This document shows positions 8,954-17,964 of a DNA stretch of 64,000 nucleotides, in pieces; within the stretch, counting starts at the first letter, position 1; every line of letters starts with the position of its first letter. Source of the DNA: Chitinimonas viridis (GTDB lineage Bacteria; Pseudomonadota; Gammaproteobacteria; Burkholderiales; Chitinimonadaceae); contig NZ_JAUFPU010000003.1 of the NCBI RefSeq assembly GCF_030409555.1, positions 1-64,000 on the forward strand. Reading direction: 5' to 3'. The position numbers and the translations under genes are program-made. The notes beneath the pieces were generated by a model, which saw only the letters and a program-made list of their open reading frames with translations, was not told the origin of the DNA and did no database searches.

Positions 8954-8986
8954 AAAGGCCTGGGTATGTCCCAGGCCTTTGTTTTT
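8954..8986. terminator. bidirectional intrinsic terminator
   Basis: AAAGGCCTGGG (8954-8964) pairs perfectly with CCCAGGCCTTT (8970-8980), loop TATGT, followed by GTTTTTC. It lies between the converging hydrolase (+) and amine oxidase (-) genes. Confidence 0.85.
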
Positions 8987-9004
8987 CGTGCCAGCCAGTA
9001 GCGT

Positions 9005-10591
9005 TTAGTAAGCCATCCGCTTCAACATCATCTCGGCGGTCTGCAAGGCACCCTCCACCCAGCCTTGGGCATCAGAGTAGGCTTCGCCGCAGATGTAGAG
9101 CTGGCAGATATCCAGTGGCTTGATGATCTGCTTCTTTACCTCCCAGCTCTTCACGCCGATATTCCAGCTGTTCCAGCCACCGCCAAAGGGGTCGTCGCCC
9201 CAGTCGCGGAAGGCGGCATTGCGTACCTCGGGGGTGTAGTTGAGGCCGTGCATGGTGCCCAATTGTCTGGCGACTTCGGCCACCATCAGGCGGGGGGCCT
9301 TGTACTGGTGCCAGGTGGATTCGGTCTGGCTGGCGGTGGCTTCGCCCACAAAGGGATCGGCCAGCGCGGCGACTTCCTGGCCGCTGCGCTTCAGCTGATG
9401 CCGCTGCGGGCGCAGTCCGTCCCAGAAGCCGGTATTGGTGCCGTCATCGTAGCTGGCCAGCAGCATGGCGCGGCCGGATTCGGCCGGTTGGCCGTCGCTT
9501 TGTGGCCAGTAATAGGTTTGCCGTACCGGCAGGTCGGTGACCGAGCGGCCCGCCTGCACCGGTACGTAGACGTTGTCGCTGTTGGTATAGCCGGCGGCGC
9601 GCCACCAGGGGTTGTTGTAGGTGGTAAACAGCTTGAACAACGGCCTGGGGGTGACGCTGGAGGTCAGGCGCTGGATTTCCTGCAGGATGGGGCTGGTGGC
9701 GGCCAGCAGATCGATGGCGCGGCGCGGCATGGCCAGGATGAGCTGGTGTGCCCGGATGACCTTGCCCTCGACGGCAAATTCAAACACCTCGTTTTCCCAC
9801 TTGAGCCGCGACGCCGTGGCGTTCAGCCTGATCTCGCCACCGGCATGCTGGAACAGCGCCGCAATGGACTTGGGTACCTGCTGGAAGCCCTTGCAGAAGC
9901 CCTTGTATTGCGGGTCGATGCCAAAGTCGGAGAGATACCAGGGGATGGCATCGGCCGCGTTCCAGTTGGACAGGGTGGAGTTGTAGCCGCCTGCATCCAC
10001 CCCCAATTGGTAGGCCTCGCTGTCTATCACCCGCAGCAGCACGTTCCAGAAACCCTGCTGATAGAGTGGCAGGCCACCGAAGCTGGCTTCTTGTGCCATG
10101 GTGCGGCGCTGCTCCTCGGTCAGGTCGGGGGCGGTAATGCCGGGGACGATCTGCTCGATGGCATTGAGGATGATGCTGCCTGCAGTGGCTCCCCTATCGA
10201 GGAAGGACAGCTGGTATGGCACCTTGTCCGGTTGGCTGGTGAAGTCGCTCAGGCGTAGATAGACGCCACGCAGATAGGCCAGGTTCTGGTCCTGGTCCAC
10301 CGGGAAGGGATAGGTTTCGATCTGCTCGTGGGGGGGCAGCGACTGGTTGAGTTCCGCGATCAGTGCCGTAATCAGTGGTTGTACCGCGGGCAGAATGCGC
10401 ATGCCGCCCAGTTCGGCCACCATATTGGGAATGTCGGGCGGCTGTACCGATAGCAGGCGGCCGCCGACATGGTCGGAGCTCTCGAACACGACGATCTTCT
10501 TGCCAGGGTGGGCCTGCTTGAGCCGCCAGGCGCTGTAAACCCCAGAAATCCCTGCGCCGATGATGGCGATATCTACGGTTTCGTTAGCCAT
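9005..10591 (-). CDS. FAD-dependent amine oxidase (amino-acid oxidase type)
   Basis: 528 aa. Rossmann FAD site IIGAGISGVYSA (GxGxxG at 12-17), acidic end of strand 2 at VVFES, GGR motif (HVGGRLLS) and the C-terminal flavin motif CGEAYSDAQGWVEGALQTAE (501-520). It resembles flavin monoamine oxidases and bacterial L-amino-acid oxidases, which turn an amine or amino acid into the imine, then the carbonyl product, plus ammonia and H2O2. No signal peptide, so cytoplasmic. It lies 62 bp downstream of a ThDP enzyme on the same strand, so the pair probably forms one operon. Substrate not determined. Confidence 0.88.
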   Translation of the reverse strand: MANETVDIAIIGAGISGVYSAWRLKQAHPGKKIVVFESSDHVGGRLLSVQPPDIPNMVAELGGMRILPAVQPLITALIAELNQSLPPHEQIETYPFPVDQDQNLAYLRGVYLRLSDFTSQPDKVPYQLSFLDRGATAGSIILNAIEQIVPGITAPDLTEEQRRTMAQEASFGGLPLYQQGFWNVLLRVIDSEAYQLGVDAGGYNSTLSNWNAADAIPWYLSDFGIDPQYKGFCKGFQQVPKSIAALFQHAGGEIRLNATASRLKWENEVFEFAVEGKVIRAHQLILAMPRRAIDLLAATSPILQEIQRLTSSVTPRPLFKLFTTYNNPWWRAAGYTNSDNVYVPVQAGRSVTDLPVRQTYYWPQSDGQPAESGRAMLLASYDDGTNTGFWDGLRPQRHQLKRSGQEVAALADPFVGEATASQTESTWHQYKAPRLMVAEVARQLGTMHGLNYTPEVRNAAFRDWGDDPFGGGWNSWNIGVKSWEVKKQIIKPLDICQLYICGEAYSDAQGWVEGALQTAEMMLKRMAY

Positions 10592-10653
10592 GATACTGAT
10601 CTCCTTGGATTGAATAGGCGCCTGCTGCCGGGCGCCCTGTTATTGCCTGTGAT

Positions 10654-12585
10654 TTAGAAGAGGATGGGTATATTGGGCTGCGCACTGCCGGGCTCGCCCT
10701 TGAGCAGGCCTTTGCCGGCCGGCTGATGGAAGCTGTCCAATGGTGGTTGCCCCACATAGCGGGCCAGGGCCATGCGGTTGGCTTCGGCCAGTGACGGGGT
10801 GGTGGGTGTGTTCTGCGCCGTGCGCATATCGAGGAGGTAGGACTGGCGGGTGTGCAGCACATGATCGATGCCGCGCCGCACGGCAGCCCGGACGTGCTCG
10901 GGCAGGTGTACTACCTCGCCGCCCAGTTCGCCCAGCGCCTTGGCCATGCCGACGAAATCGGGGGCAGGGCCGCGGATGCGCAGGTAGTCCGGGTTGTCGG
11001 TCTTGGGCGTCCAGCCATAGCCCGGTGCCGAGCCATAGGCCTGGATAACCTGTTGCAGCCCTAGCTGTAGCGTGTGGTACTCGTGGTTGTTGGTGATGAT
11101 GTAGAGCACGCCCAGTTGGCGATGCGCTGCCGTCCACCAGGTTTGCGGATAGAACAGCGAGGAGCCATCGCCGGTAGCCGATACCACCAGTTGGGTCTCG
11201 ATATCCTGCCAGCCGTTCTGTTCCAGCTTGATGCCCAGCGTGGCGGGCATGGACCAGCCCAGGGAGCCGCCGCCCACGCAGTAGTAGCTGATGGGTGCGC
11301 CCCCCTCGGTGCCGAAGGGCAGCAGGTACTGGAATGGCGCTGGATCGGACACTGCCTCGTGGACGTAGACGAACTTCTTGTCCAGGCCGCGTTCGCTTAT
11401 CTCCTGCCGCAGGGCGTCGGCAATCACCACGGCCCAGATTTCCTTCTGCTGCATGGCTTGGGCCAGGTATTGATCCCACGATACCCGCCGTGCGGCATCC
11501 AGCTCGCGCAGGTGCTGATTGCGTTGTGCGGCGGCGGCTGGCGCCTGCGGGGCGATCAGCGCGTTGATCAGGGGCAGGGTGGCCTTGATATCGCCCAGGA
11601 TGGCGGCCTCGCCGTAGTAGTTCTTGCCGATGTCCCAGGTGTTGTTGGTGAGGTAGACCTGGCGCACATGGGGGGGTATCAGCGCCCCCTGGGTGTATTT
11701 GAACACCGTGATCTGGGCCTGGTTGCTGAAGCCGCAGAGGAAGGCCACATCGTGGCCTTCGAATACCTGCTGCATGGCTTGCTGGCTGCCCGGTAACTCA
11801 CCCTGCCAGTGGTAGTCGTTATTGGGGAAGTTGGCCACGCTGCTGAAGGTCTGCAGCAGTACCGGCGCGCCGATCAGCTCGGCCAGCTGCTGCATCTCGG
11901 GCCAGGCATTGGCATAGCCCACGGCATCGCCACCCACGATAAGGGGATTCCTGGCCTCGGCCAGCAGGGTGGCCACCTGGCGTATGGTCTCCGGGTCGCC
12001 GGTAAAGTGCGGCGAGATGCGGGTGACACCGGGCACTCGGTCATGGTCACCGATGCGGCGCATGGTGAATTCCCAAGGGATGGCCACGAACACCGGGCCG
12101 TTCGGGGGGGCCATGGCCTCCTTGAAGGCGCGCTGCAGCACCATGGGCAGTTCTTCCGGGGTACGGACTTCGTGTGCCCATTTGGTGTATTGCTTGGCCA
12201 GGTCCACCAGGTTGGAGGCCAGCAAGGGCTCCTGCGTGACCAGCTCGTTCTGCTGCTGGCAGCAGAGTATGACCAGCGGCACCTGCGAGCGCGCAGCGTT
12301 GAACAGGTTGCCTATGCTGTGGGCGATGCCAGGGGTGACATGCACCACCATCACGCCGGGTTTGCCTGTCATGCGGGCAGAACCCATGGCCGCGCCGATG
12401 GCAATGTTCTCGTGCAGGCACTCGATGTACTCGACCTCGTTCTCGGGGTAGGCGGTGCCGTCGATGATGGGGATTTCATTGGTGCCCGGCACGCCAAAAA
12501 TGTAGTGGATGCCCAGCTCACTCAAGATATCGAACACATAGTCCCTGGCCCAGCGGGGCTGGCCAGCTGTTGTTGCCGTTGCCAT
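10654..12585 (-). CDS. thiamine-diphosphate-dependent enzyme (2-oxo-acid decarboxylase/carboligase type)
   Basis: 643 aa. Three-domain ThDP enzyme. N-terminal PYR domain with FGVPGTNE (30-37) and the cofactor-activating Glu59 in LHEN; central domain with NPLIVGGDAVG (213-223); C-terminal PP domain with the ThDP/Mg motif GDGSS (472-476) ending in NN (499-500). Closest in pattern to benzoylformate decarboxylase and acetolactate-synthase-like proteins; about 80 residues longer than most, with a Pro-rich C-terminal tail. With the amine oxidase downstream, it could decarboxylate or condense the 2-oxo acid that oxidase makes (inference). First gene of the pair; a MITE-like element lies 110 bp upstream. 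Confidence 0.88.
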   Translation of the reverse strand: MATATTAGQPRWARDYVFDILSELGIHYIFGVPGTNEIPIIDGTAYPENEVEYIECLHENIAIGAAMGSARMTGKPGVMVVHVTPGIAHSIGNLFNAARSQVPLVILCCQQQNELVTQEPLLASNLVDLAKQYTKWAHEVRTPEELPMVLQRAFKEAMAPPNGPVFVAIPWEFTMRRIGDHDRVPGVTRISPHFTGDPETIRQVATLLAEARNPLIVGGDAVGYANAWPEMQQLAELIGAPVLLQTFSSVANFPNNDYHWQGELPGSQQAMQQVFEGHDVAFLCGFSNQAQITVFKYTQGALIPPHVRQVYLTNNTWDIGKNYYGEAAILGDIKATLPLINALIAPQAPAAAAQRNQHLRELDAARRVSWDQYLAQAMQQKEIWAVVIADALRQEISERGLDKKFVYVHEAVSDPAPFQYLLPFGTEGGAPISYYCVGGGSLGWSMPATLGIKLEQNGWQDIETQLVVSATGDGSSLFYPQTWWTAAHRQLGVLYIITNNHEYHTLQLGLQQVIQAYGSAPGYGWTPKTDNPDYLRIRGPAPDFVGMAKALGELGGEVVHLPEHVRAAVRRGIDHVLHTRQSYLLDMRTAQNTPTTPSLAEANRMALARYVGQPPLDSFHQPAGKGLLKGEPGSAQPNIPILF

Positions 12586-12695
12586 ACATCCTCCGTTTGC
12601 TTGTATTGCCTATCGGGCTTTCCGCCCGTGGGGAGTCCGCCTGTGGCCGGGGCCGCGTGCGGGCGAACGGTCTTGCTGCCGTTCGTGTCAGTCTT

Positions 12696-12889
12696 AGAGC
12701 CTGTTCACGATCTTTTCGCCCCGGCGTTCCGGGTAGTGCCGGATAGCGGACAAGGCACAAGCCGCACCGCGGTACGGGTACCGCAAGCGGTTTGTAACGC
12801 CGACCGCTGCCGCGGCGGTCGCTACCGGCAATGCCCGGAACCCGAAGGGCCGGACCGGCGCCGGGGCGAAAAGATCGTGAACAGGCTCT
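12696..12889. mobile_element. MITE-like element with 31-bp terminal inverted repeats
   Basis: 194 bp bounded by perfect 31-bp inverted repeats (12696-12726 and 12859-12889), outer ends AGAGCCTGTTCACGATC / GATCGTGAACAGGCTCT. Inner arms are also inverted copies with few changes (12727-12748 against 12819-12840). The centre holds two smaller palindromes (GCGGTAC at 12769 / GTACCGC at 12778; CGACCGC at 12801 / GCGGTCG at 12815). No coding capacity. The ends recall IS5-type tips, but no transposase is present and flanking duplications are not evident (TCTT on the left, CAGT on the right). Confidence 0.75.
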
Positions 12890-13358
12890 CAGTGGGCGTG
12901 GCCCGGCAAGGAGGCGTAAGGCAGGAGAGTGCGTGATGGCCTGACGTTGGCCGGTGGGACCGGACCATGGCAGGGGGCAGGATTCCTCGCTCCTTGTTGA
13001 CCTCTATGGGTCGCTTTCATGCCATCTCGGTCTGTCTCGGCCCAGGCGGGCAGGGCAGATTGCGGATGCCATGCAATAGCTTTAGCACAAGGCGGATTGG
13101 CTACCTTCATTCAAATGGGGGAGGCATAGCAGCGTTGCCAGTTGGTGGGCATGGCCGGTGGGCGGAATAAATCCAGTGTCCCCCAAATGAATGATGCATG
13201 GCGCTCGGTCATCCCATAGAACGGAGCTAGCCATCCCGATCTGGCCTGCGCCGTACCTTTTGCCATCGCCATGTGGCGAGTGGTGTGTCCGGCAATAAGC
13301 AAGAAAAGCACGGCATTCATGTACGTGCCTACCCAACCGTCACTGGAGGAATACCATC
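12890..13358. other. intergenic, no gene seen
   Basis: 469 bp between the MITE-like element and the heme-binding-like gene. Overlapping short frames occur on the minus strand (13082-13407), but none has a ribosome-binding site or a known fold. Confidence 0.35.
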
Positions 13359-14201
13359 GTGAATCAAGCCCGTCCCCCCGTACAATTGATGCGCGCCAGC
13401 CTGCCATCGACCGCCACCGCCTCGCCCTTGGGCCTGCTCAAGAATCTGGCCGGCAGCTGGATAGGTAGCGGCTTCAACCTGATTGCCCTGCCCAACAAGC
13501 AAAATGGCGGAATTTTCAGGCTGATGCTGAACGCCACCCATGAAGTACTGGACTTTTCACCCATCGGTGCGCCTGTCCCTAACCGTGGTTCGCTGCAGGA
13601 CGATATCTTCCTGACCGGTCTGACCTATCTGCAACGGGTCAGCGACAAGCAGAGCCATGCTGCCCTGCATATCGAGCCCGGCATCTGGCTGAACGTCCCG
13701 CCCACCAGCGACCCGTCGGCGCCGGCAACCATCGTGCGCCAATCCACCATTCCGCACGGCGATTCATTGCTGGCCCAGGGTACCGCGTTCGAGGTCAACG
13801 GCGGCCCGCAGATTGCTCCGGTCAGCTCCACGCCCACGGGGCCTGGCACCGGCCAGCTCGGTTATCTGGACCCCTACCTGCATTCCGACCTGCCCCCCGG
13901 CATTACCCAGGCCATGGTGGGCAATCCCAATCAGTTGCTGGTGGATGCCATACAGGGACAGAACATCGTCAACACCGTGGTGCTGGAGATATCCACTACA
14001 CCGGTGGGCGGTATCGTCAATATCCCCTTCATCGCCCAGAACGCCAATGCCACCAAGCTGGACGCCATATTCTGGATAGAGACGGTGGAGCTGCCCGACG
14101 GGGAACAGTTCATGCAATTGCAGTACACCCAGACCGTGATACTCAATTTTGACGGCATAGATTGGCCGCATATCTCGGTGGCTACCATGGTGAAGCAGTA
14201 A
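13359..14201 (+). CDS. heme-binding-like beta-barrel protein
   Basis: 280 aa from a GTG start with GGAGGA 8 nt upstream. It opens with LKNLAGSWIGSGFNLIALP, an 'LxGxW' strand typical of lipocalin/nitrobindin-like barrels, followed by EVLDFSPIGAPVPNRGSLQ, FLTGLTYLQRVSD and ALHIEPGIWLNVP. Similar proteins are commonly labelled heme-binding, but no proven heme ligand can be picked out here. No signal peptide. Single gene with its own upstream region. Confidence 0.68.
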   Translation: MNQARPPVQLMRASLPSTATASPLGLLKNLAGSWIGSGFNLIALPNKQNGGIFRLMLNATHEVLDFSPIGAPVPNRGSLQDDIFLTGLTYLQRVSDKQSHAALHIEPGIWLNVPPTSDPSAPATIVRQSTIPHGDSLLAQGTAFEVNGGPQIAPVSSTPTGPGTGQLGYLDPYLHSDLPPGITQAMVGNPNQLLVDAIQGQNIVNTVVLEISTTPVGGIVNIPFIAQNANATKLDAIFWIETVELPDGEQFMQLQYTQTVILNFDGIDWPHISVATMVKQ

Positions 14202-14365
14202 TGTAGGCCTGCATCCTGGCGGGGCGGCTTTGGCCGCTCTACCGGGGTGCAGGGGCCGTGTTGATCGTTCGCAACAGCCAGATGTCTGGCGCCGACATTA
14301 TGTCGACCCGTCTATTTTCTTCCATGTACGCTTGTCACCGCCCCTACTGACGAAGAGAGCACACC

Positions 14366-14947
14366 ATGTACACCCTGCGCACTACCGTTGCGTCCCTGCT
14401 GCTGCTGACCAGTATAAGCAGCCTGGCTGCAGGCACCATGCGGCCTGATCCAGCTAAAGTCATCCCTGCCCAGCAGGCCGCCATGGCCAAGCTGGCTTTT
14501 ATGGATGGCAGCTGGCGCGGCACCGCCTGGACCCTGCTGCCCTCGGGCGAGAAGCACACGGTTACCCAGACCGAGCGTGTCGGGCCGTTTCTGGATGGGT
14601 CGGTCAAGGTGGTGGAAGGACGTGGCTACCAGGCGGACGGCAAGGTGGGCTTCAACGCCTTTGGCACGATCTCCTACAACCCCGCCAGCAATGCCTACAC
14701 AATGCACTCCTACGCCATGGGCAATGTCGGTGATTTTGCGCTGACCCCCACGGAGCAGGGCTTTGTCTGGGAAATCCCCGCCGGTCCCATGACCATACGC
14801 TACACCGCCACCATCAAGGACGGCAGCTGGAAGGAAGTCGGCGACCGGCTGATGCCGGGCAAGGAACCTGTGCGTTTCTTTGAAATGGATCTCAAGCGCA
14901 TAGGCGATACCGATTGGCCTGCTGCCGGGGCTATCCCACCCAAGTAA
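14366..14947 (+). CDS. secreted DUF1579-like protein
   Basis: 193 aa. A Sec signal peptide is clear: charged start, hydrophobic TTVASLLLLTSISSLA, probable cleavage near LAAG. The mature part has MDGSWRGTAWTL, an 'LxGxW'-like opening strand, and FNAFGTISYNPASNAYTMHS, as in DUF1579-type barrels. Predicted periplasmic; ligand unknown. It converges with the P-type ATPase gene, with only 23 bp between stops. Confidence 0.78.
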   Translation: MYTLRTTVASLLLLTSISSLAAGTMRPDPAKVIPAQQAAMAKLAFMDGSWRGTAWTLLPSGEKHTVTQTERVGPFLDGSVKVVEGRGYQADGKVGFNAFGTISYNPASNAYTMHSYAMGNVGDFALTPTEQGFVWEIPAGPMTIRYTATIKDGSWKEVGDRLMPGKEPVRFFEMDLKRIGDTDWPAAGAIPPK

Positions 14948-14970
14948 GCGCTGCGGCGGGCGATGCCGTA

Positions 14971-17643
14971 TCAGCTGTCGCTACCCCTGGGGCGCGTCAG
15001 TGCTTTTTCCAGTTCGATCAGGACACTGCTGCCTGCGGCAAAGGCCGTGATGGTGAGCCACCACTGAGCGCTGATGGGGGCGGTCTGGAAGACGTTGTTG
15101 AAGGTGGGGGCGTAGGTGAAGGCCAACTGCAGCAGCAGCATGGCGGCACTGCCCAGCCACACCCACTGATTGGAGAACCAGCCATTGGCCCAGCAGGGCT
15201 GGCTCAGGGTGCGGCAGTTAAACAGGTAGAGTATTTCCATCAGCACAAACACATTGGCGGCGACGGTGCGTGCTTCGGCCAGCGTGCTGCCTTGCCGCAG
15301 CGCCAGCTCGAACAGGCTGAATGCCCCGACGAGCATCAGCAGGCTCACCAGCACGATGCGTCGCAGCAGGGTTGGGCTCAGTAAGGGCGCCGAGGGGGAG
15401 CGCGGCGGCTGTTGCATCATGTCGTGCCGGGGCGGCTCGAAGGCCAGCATCATGCCCAGCAGCACGGCCGTAGTCATGTTGATCCAGAGGATTTGCAGGG
15501 GCGTGATCGGCAGGGTTACCCCGGCAAGTATGGCCGCCAGTATCACCAGTCCCTCACCGGCGTTCGTGGGTAGGGTCCAGACGATGAATTTGAGCAGATT
15601 GTCGTAGATGCCACGGCCTTCTTCGATGGCAGCTTCGATGGTGCTGAAGTTGTCGTCGGTCAGCACCATGGCGGCCGCCTCACGGGCCACGGCGGTGCCG
15701 CCCAGGCCCATGGCCACGCCGATATCGGCCTGTTTGAGCGCGGGGGCATCATTGACGCCATCACCGGTCATGGCGACTACTTCGCCATTGGCTTGCAGCG
15801 CCTGCACCAGCCGGAACTTCTGTTCCGGTTCCACCCGGGCGAACACATCGAATTCCCGCGCCACCGTACAGAGGGCGGCATCGTCCAACTGGGCCAGCTC
15901 TTGCCCGGTCCAGGCCCTGGTGTCGCTGCCGGTAATGCCTAGCTGGCAGGCGATGGCGCGGGCGGTGCCGGGGTGGTCGCCGGTAATCATCTTTACCCGG
16001 ATACCGGCGTTGTGGCAGGCCGCAATGGATGCCCGCACCTGAGGTCGAGGCGGGTCTATCATCCCCATCAGGCCGAGGAACACCAGGTCGGCACCCAGGC
16101 AGTCGTGATCGAGTATCCGGTTGGCCGCCAGGGTCGAGCGCGTCAGGGCCAATACCCGCAGGCCGGCTTCCGCCATCCGCGCGGTAGCCTGGTGGATGGC
16201 CTCTGGCGCCAGCGGTATGGGTTGGCCGTCAGCATTCAGCATGGCGCTGCAGGCGGGCAGCAGTTTTTCCACCGCACCTTTGGCGTAGAGCAGGCGCTCG
16301 CCCTCGATCTCGTGCAGGGTGACCATGTATTGCCGGTTGGGGTCGAATGGCAATTCATCCAGCCGGGGAAAGACGCTGTAGAGCGTGTCGCAGTCCAGCC
16401 CGGCCTTGCTGGCCGCAACCAGCAGGGCGCCCTCGGTGGGGTCGCCCAGCAGCGTCCATTGCCTTGCTGTGGGCAGCAGCTTGGCGTCGTTGCACAGCAC
16501 GCCGGCCATCAGTGTCTCACGCAGTGGCGGCGTGATCTCGGCGGGCTGCATGGCTGCTGTTATCTGGCCGATCGGATCGTAACCCAGCCCGCTCACCTTA
16601 TAGCTTGTCCCGCCAGACCAGATGGCCTGTACGGTCATGGCATTCTCGGTGAGGGTGCCGGTCTTGTCAGAGCAGATGACCGTGGTGCTGCCCAGGGTTT
16701 CGACGGCGGGCAGCTTGCGGATGATGGCGCGGCGTCTGGACATGCGTGCTACGCCGATGGCAAGTGTTATCGTCACGGCAGCGGGCAAGCCCTCTGGGAT
16801 GGCGCCCACTGCCAAGGCCACGGCGGCCATGAACATATTGAAGGCGCTTTCGCCGCGCCAGATACCTACGGCAAAGGTCAGGGCCGCCAGCGCCAGGATG
16901 GCGACCAGCAGATAGCGGGTGAATACCGTCAGCTTGCGGGTGAGTGGTGTGGCCAGCTCGGCCGCTCCGGCAATCAGGCCCGATACCTTGCCCGCCTCGG
17001 TGTGATCGCCGGTTGCCGTTACTACGCCGCTGCCTTGCCCTGCCACGACCAGGGTGCCGGCATAGGCCATATTGCGTCGGTCACCCAGCACGGTTTCGGC
17101 GGGTAGAGCCTGAGCGTGTTTGTCTACCGGCGTGGATTCCCCGGTCAGTGCTGCTTCGGAAGTACGCAGGGACTTTCCCGTGCACAGCCGGAGATCTGCC
17201 GGCACCTTGTCGCCGGCCGCCAATACCACCACATCGCCGGGAACCAGATGGGCGGCATCCAGCCGCTGCCGACTGCCACCCCGCATCACGGTGGCCTCCA
17301 TGGTCATTGAGCGGGCCAGCGCAGCCAGCGCGGCTTCGGCCTTGCCTTCCTGGATATAGCCCACCAGCGCGTTGATCAGCACCACGCCAAGAATCACGCT
17401 GGCATCTACTGTTTCGCCCAGCCAGGCGGTGACGGTGCCCGCGACGATCAGCACCAGTATCAAGGGCTGCAGCAACTGCGACAGGAAACGCGCGAGCCCG
17501 CTACGTGTGGGTGGCGCGCTGGGCCGATTGCGACCGTGCTTCTGCAGTCTGGCTGCGGCTTCCGCCTCATCCAGGCCTTGCTGGGCATCCACCTCAAAGT
17601 GCGCCGCAACATGGGGCGGCTCCATGGCATGCCAGGGGTGCAT
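14971..17643 (-). CDS. P2-type cation-transporting ATPase
   Basis: 890 aa, inner membrane. All P-type ATPase motifs are present: TGES actuator loop, PEGLP in transmembrane helix 4, phosphorylation motif SDKTGT with Asp326, MITGDHP hinge and GDGVNDAPALKQADIGVAMG. The N-terminal region is the cation-ATPase type (EAAARLQKHGRN), not heavy-metal: no CPC motif and no CxxC domain. PEGLPAAVTI suits the Ca2+/Na+,K+-like P2 group; the ion is not certain. GGAGGA lies 9 nt before ATG 17643, which sets the start although the frame opens at 17736. Divergent from the GGDEF-EAL gene. Confidence 0.92.
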   Translation of the reverse strand: MHPWHAMEPPHVAAHFEVDAQQGLDEAEAAARLQKHGRNRPSAPPTRSGLARFLSQLLQPLILVLIVAGTVTAWLGETVDASVILGVVLINALVGYIQEGKAEAALAALARSMTMEATVMRGGSRQRLDAAHLVPGDVVVLAAGDKVPADLRLCTGKSLRTSEAALTGESTPVDKHAQALPAETVLGDRRNMAYAGTLVVAGQGSGVVTATGDHTEAGKVSGLIAGAAELATPLTRKLTVFTRYLLVAILALAALTFAVGIWRGESAFNMFMAAVALAVGAIPEGLPAAVTITLAIGVARMSRRRAIIRKLPAVETLGSTTVICSDKTGTLTENAMTVQAIWSGGTSYKVSGLGYDPIGQITAAMQPAEITPPLRETLMAGVLCNDAKLLPTARQWTLLGDPTEGALLVAASKAGLDCDTLYSVFPRLDELPFDPNRQYMVTLHEIEGERLLYAKGAVEKLLPACSAMLNADGQPIPLAPEAIHQATARMAEAGLRVLALTRSTLAANRILDHDCLGADLVFLGLMGMIDPPRPQVRASIAACHNAGIRVKMITGDHPGTARAIACQLGITGSDTRAWTGQELAQLDDAALCTVAREFDVFARVEPEQKFRLVQALQANGEVVAMTGDGVNDAPALKQADIGVAMGLGGTAVAREAAAMVLTDDNFSTIEAAIEEGRGIYDNLLKFIVWTLPTNAGEGLVILAAILAGVTLPITPLQILWINMTTAVLLGMMLAFEPPRHDMMQQPPRSPSAPLLSPTLLRRIVLVSLLMLVGAFSLFELALRQGSTLAEARTVAANVFVLMEILYLFNCRTLSQPCWANGWFSNQWVWLGSAAMLLLQLAFTYAPTFNNVFQTAPISAQWWLTITAFAAGSSVLIELEKALTRPRGSDS

Positions 17644-17964
17644 TCGGCTTATTCCTCCCACAGATCGAACGAATCGTGTTCTGGTTATGACCGTAATGTA
17701 GTGCTCGGCGGCAAATGTTGCATTGCGCCATATCAAGGCTGGTGCGGGTATAGGGGCGCACCATGCGGGTTAGCGACGGGGCGAGCGAGGGGTAGCCGGT
17801 GATCGCTCCATTTGTCGGCTGGCTGGCAAAGCCGCTCGCCGCCTGCCAAGGTTGAGTATGCACAGCCGTCGGGCCCAGGGCGGGCATGCCCAAGGCGGGC
17901 CCGGCATCCATCTGCCAGGGGTACACCGGTTGACTTCAAGGCAGAGGTATCGAGGAGCCCCGTG
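17644..17964. other. divergent intergenic region, no gene seen
   Basis: 321 bp between the divergent ATPase and MASE1-GGDEF-EAL genes; it must carry both promoters. No convincing sigma70 hexamers or palindromes were recognised. Confidence 0.35.

Noticed and set aside
9065-10258. 397-aa plus-strand frame opposite the amine oxidase
   Set aside because: Mirror of a GC-rich coding gene; the product is Gly/His/Gln-rich and matches nothing, while the minus strand has a complete FAD enzyme.
11809-12936. 375-aa plus-strand frame opposite the ThDP enzyme
   Set aside because: Antisense shadow; it also runs through the MITE-like element, which no true gene would be expected to do.
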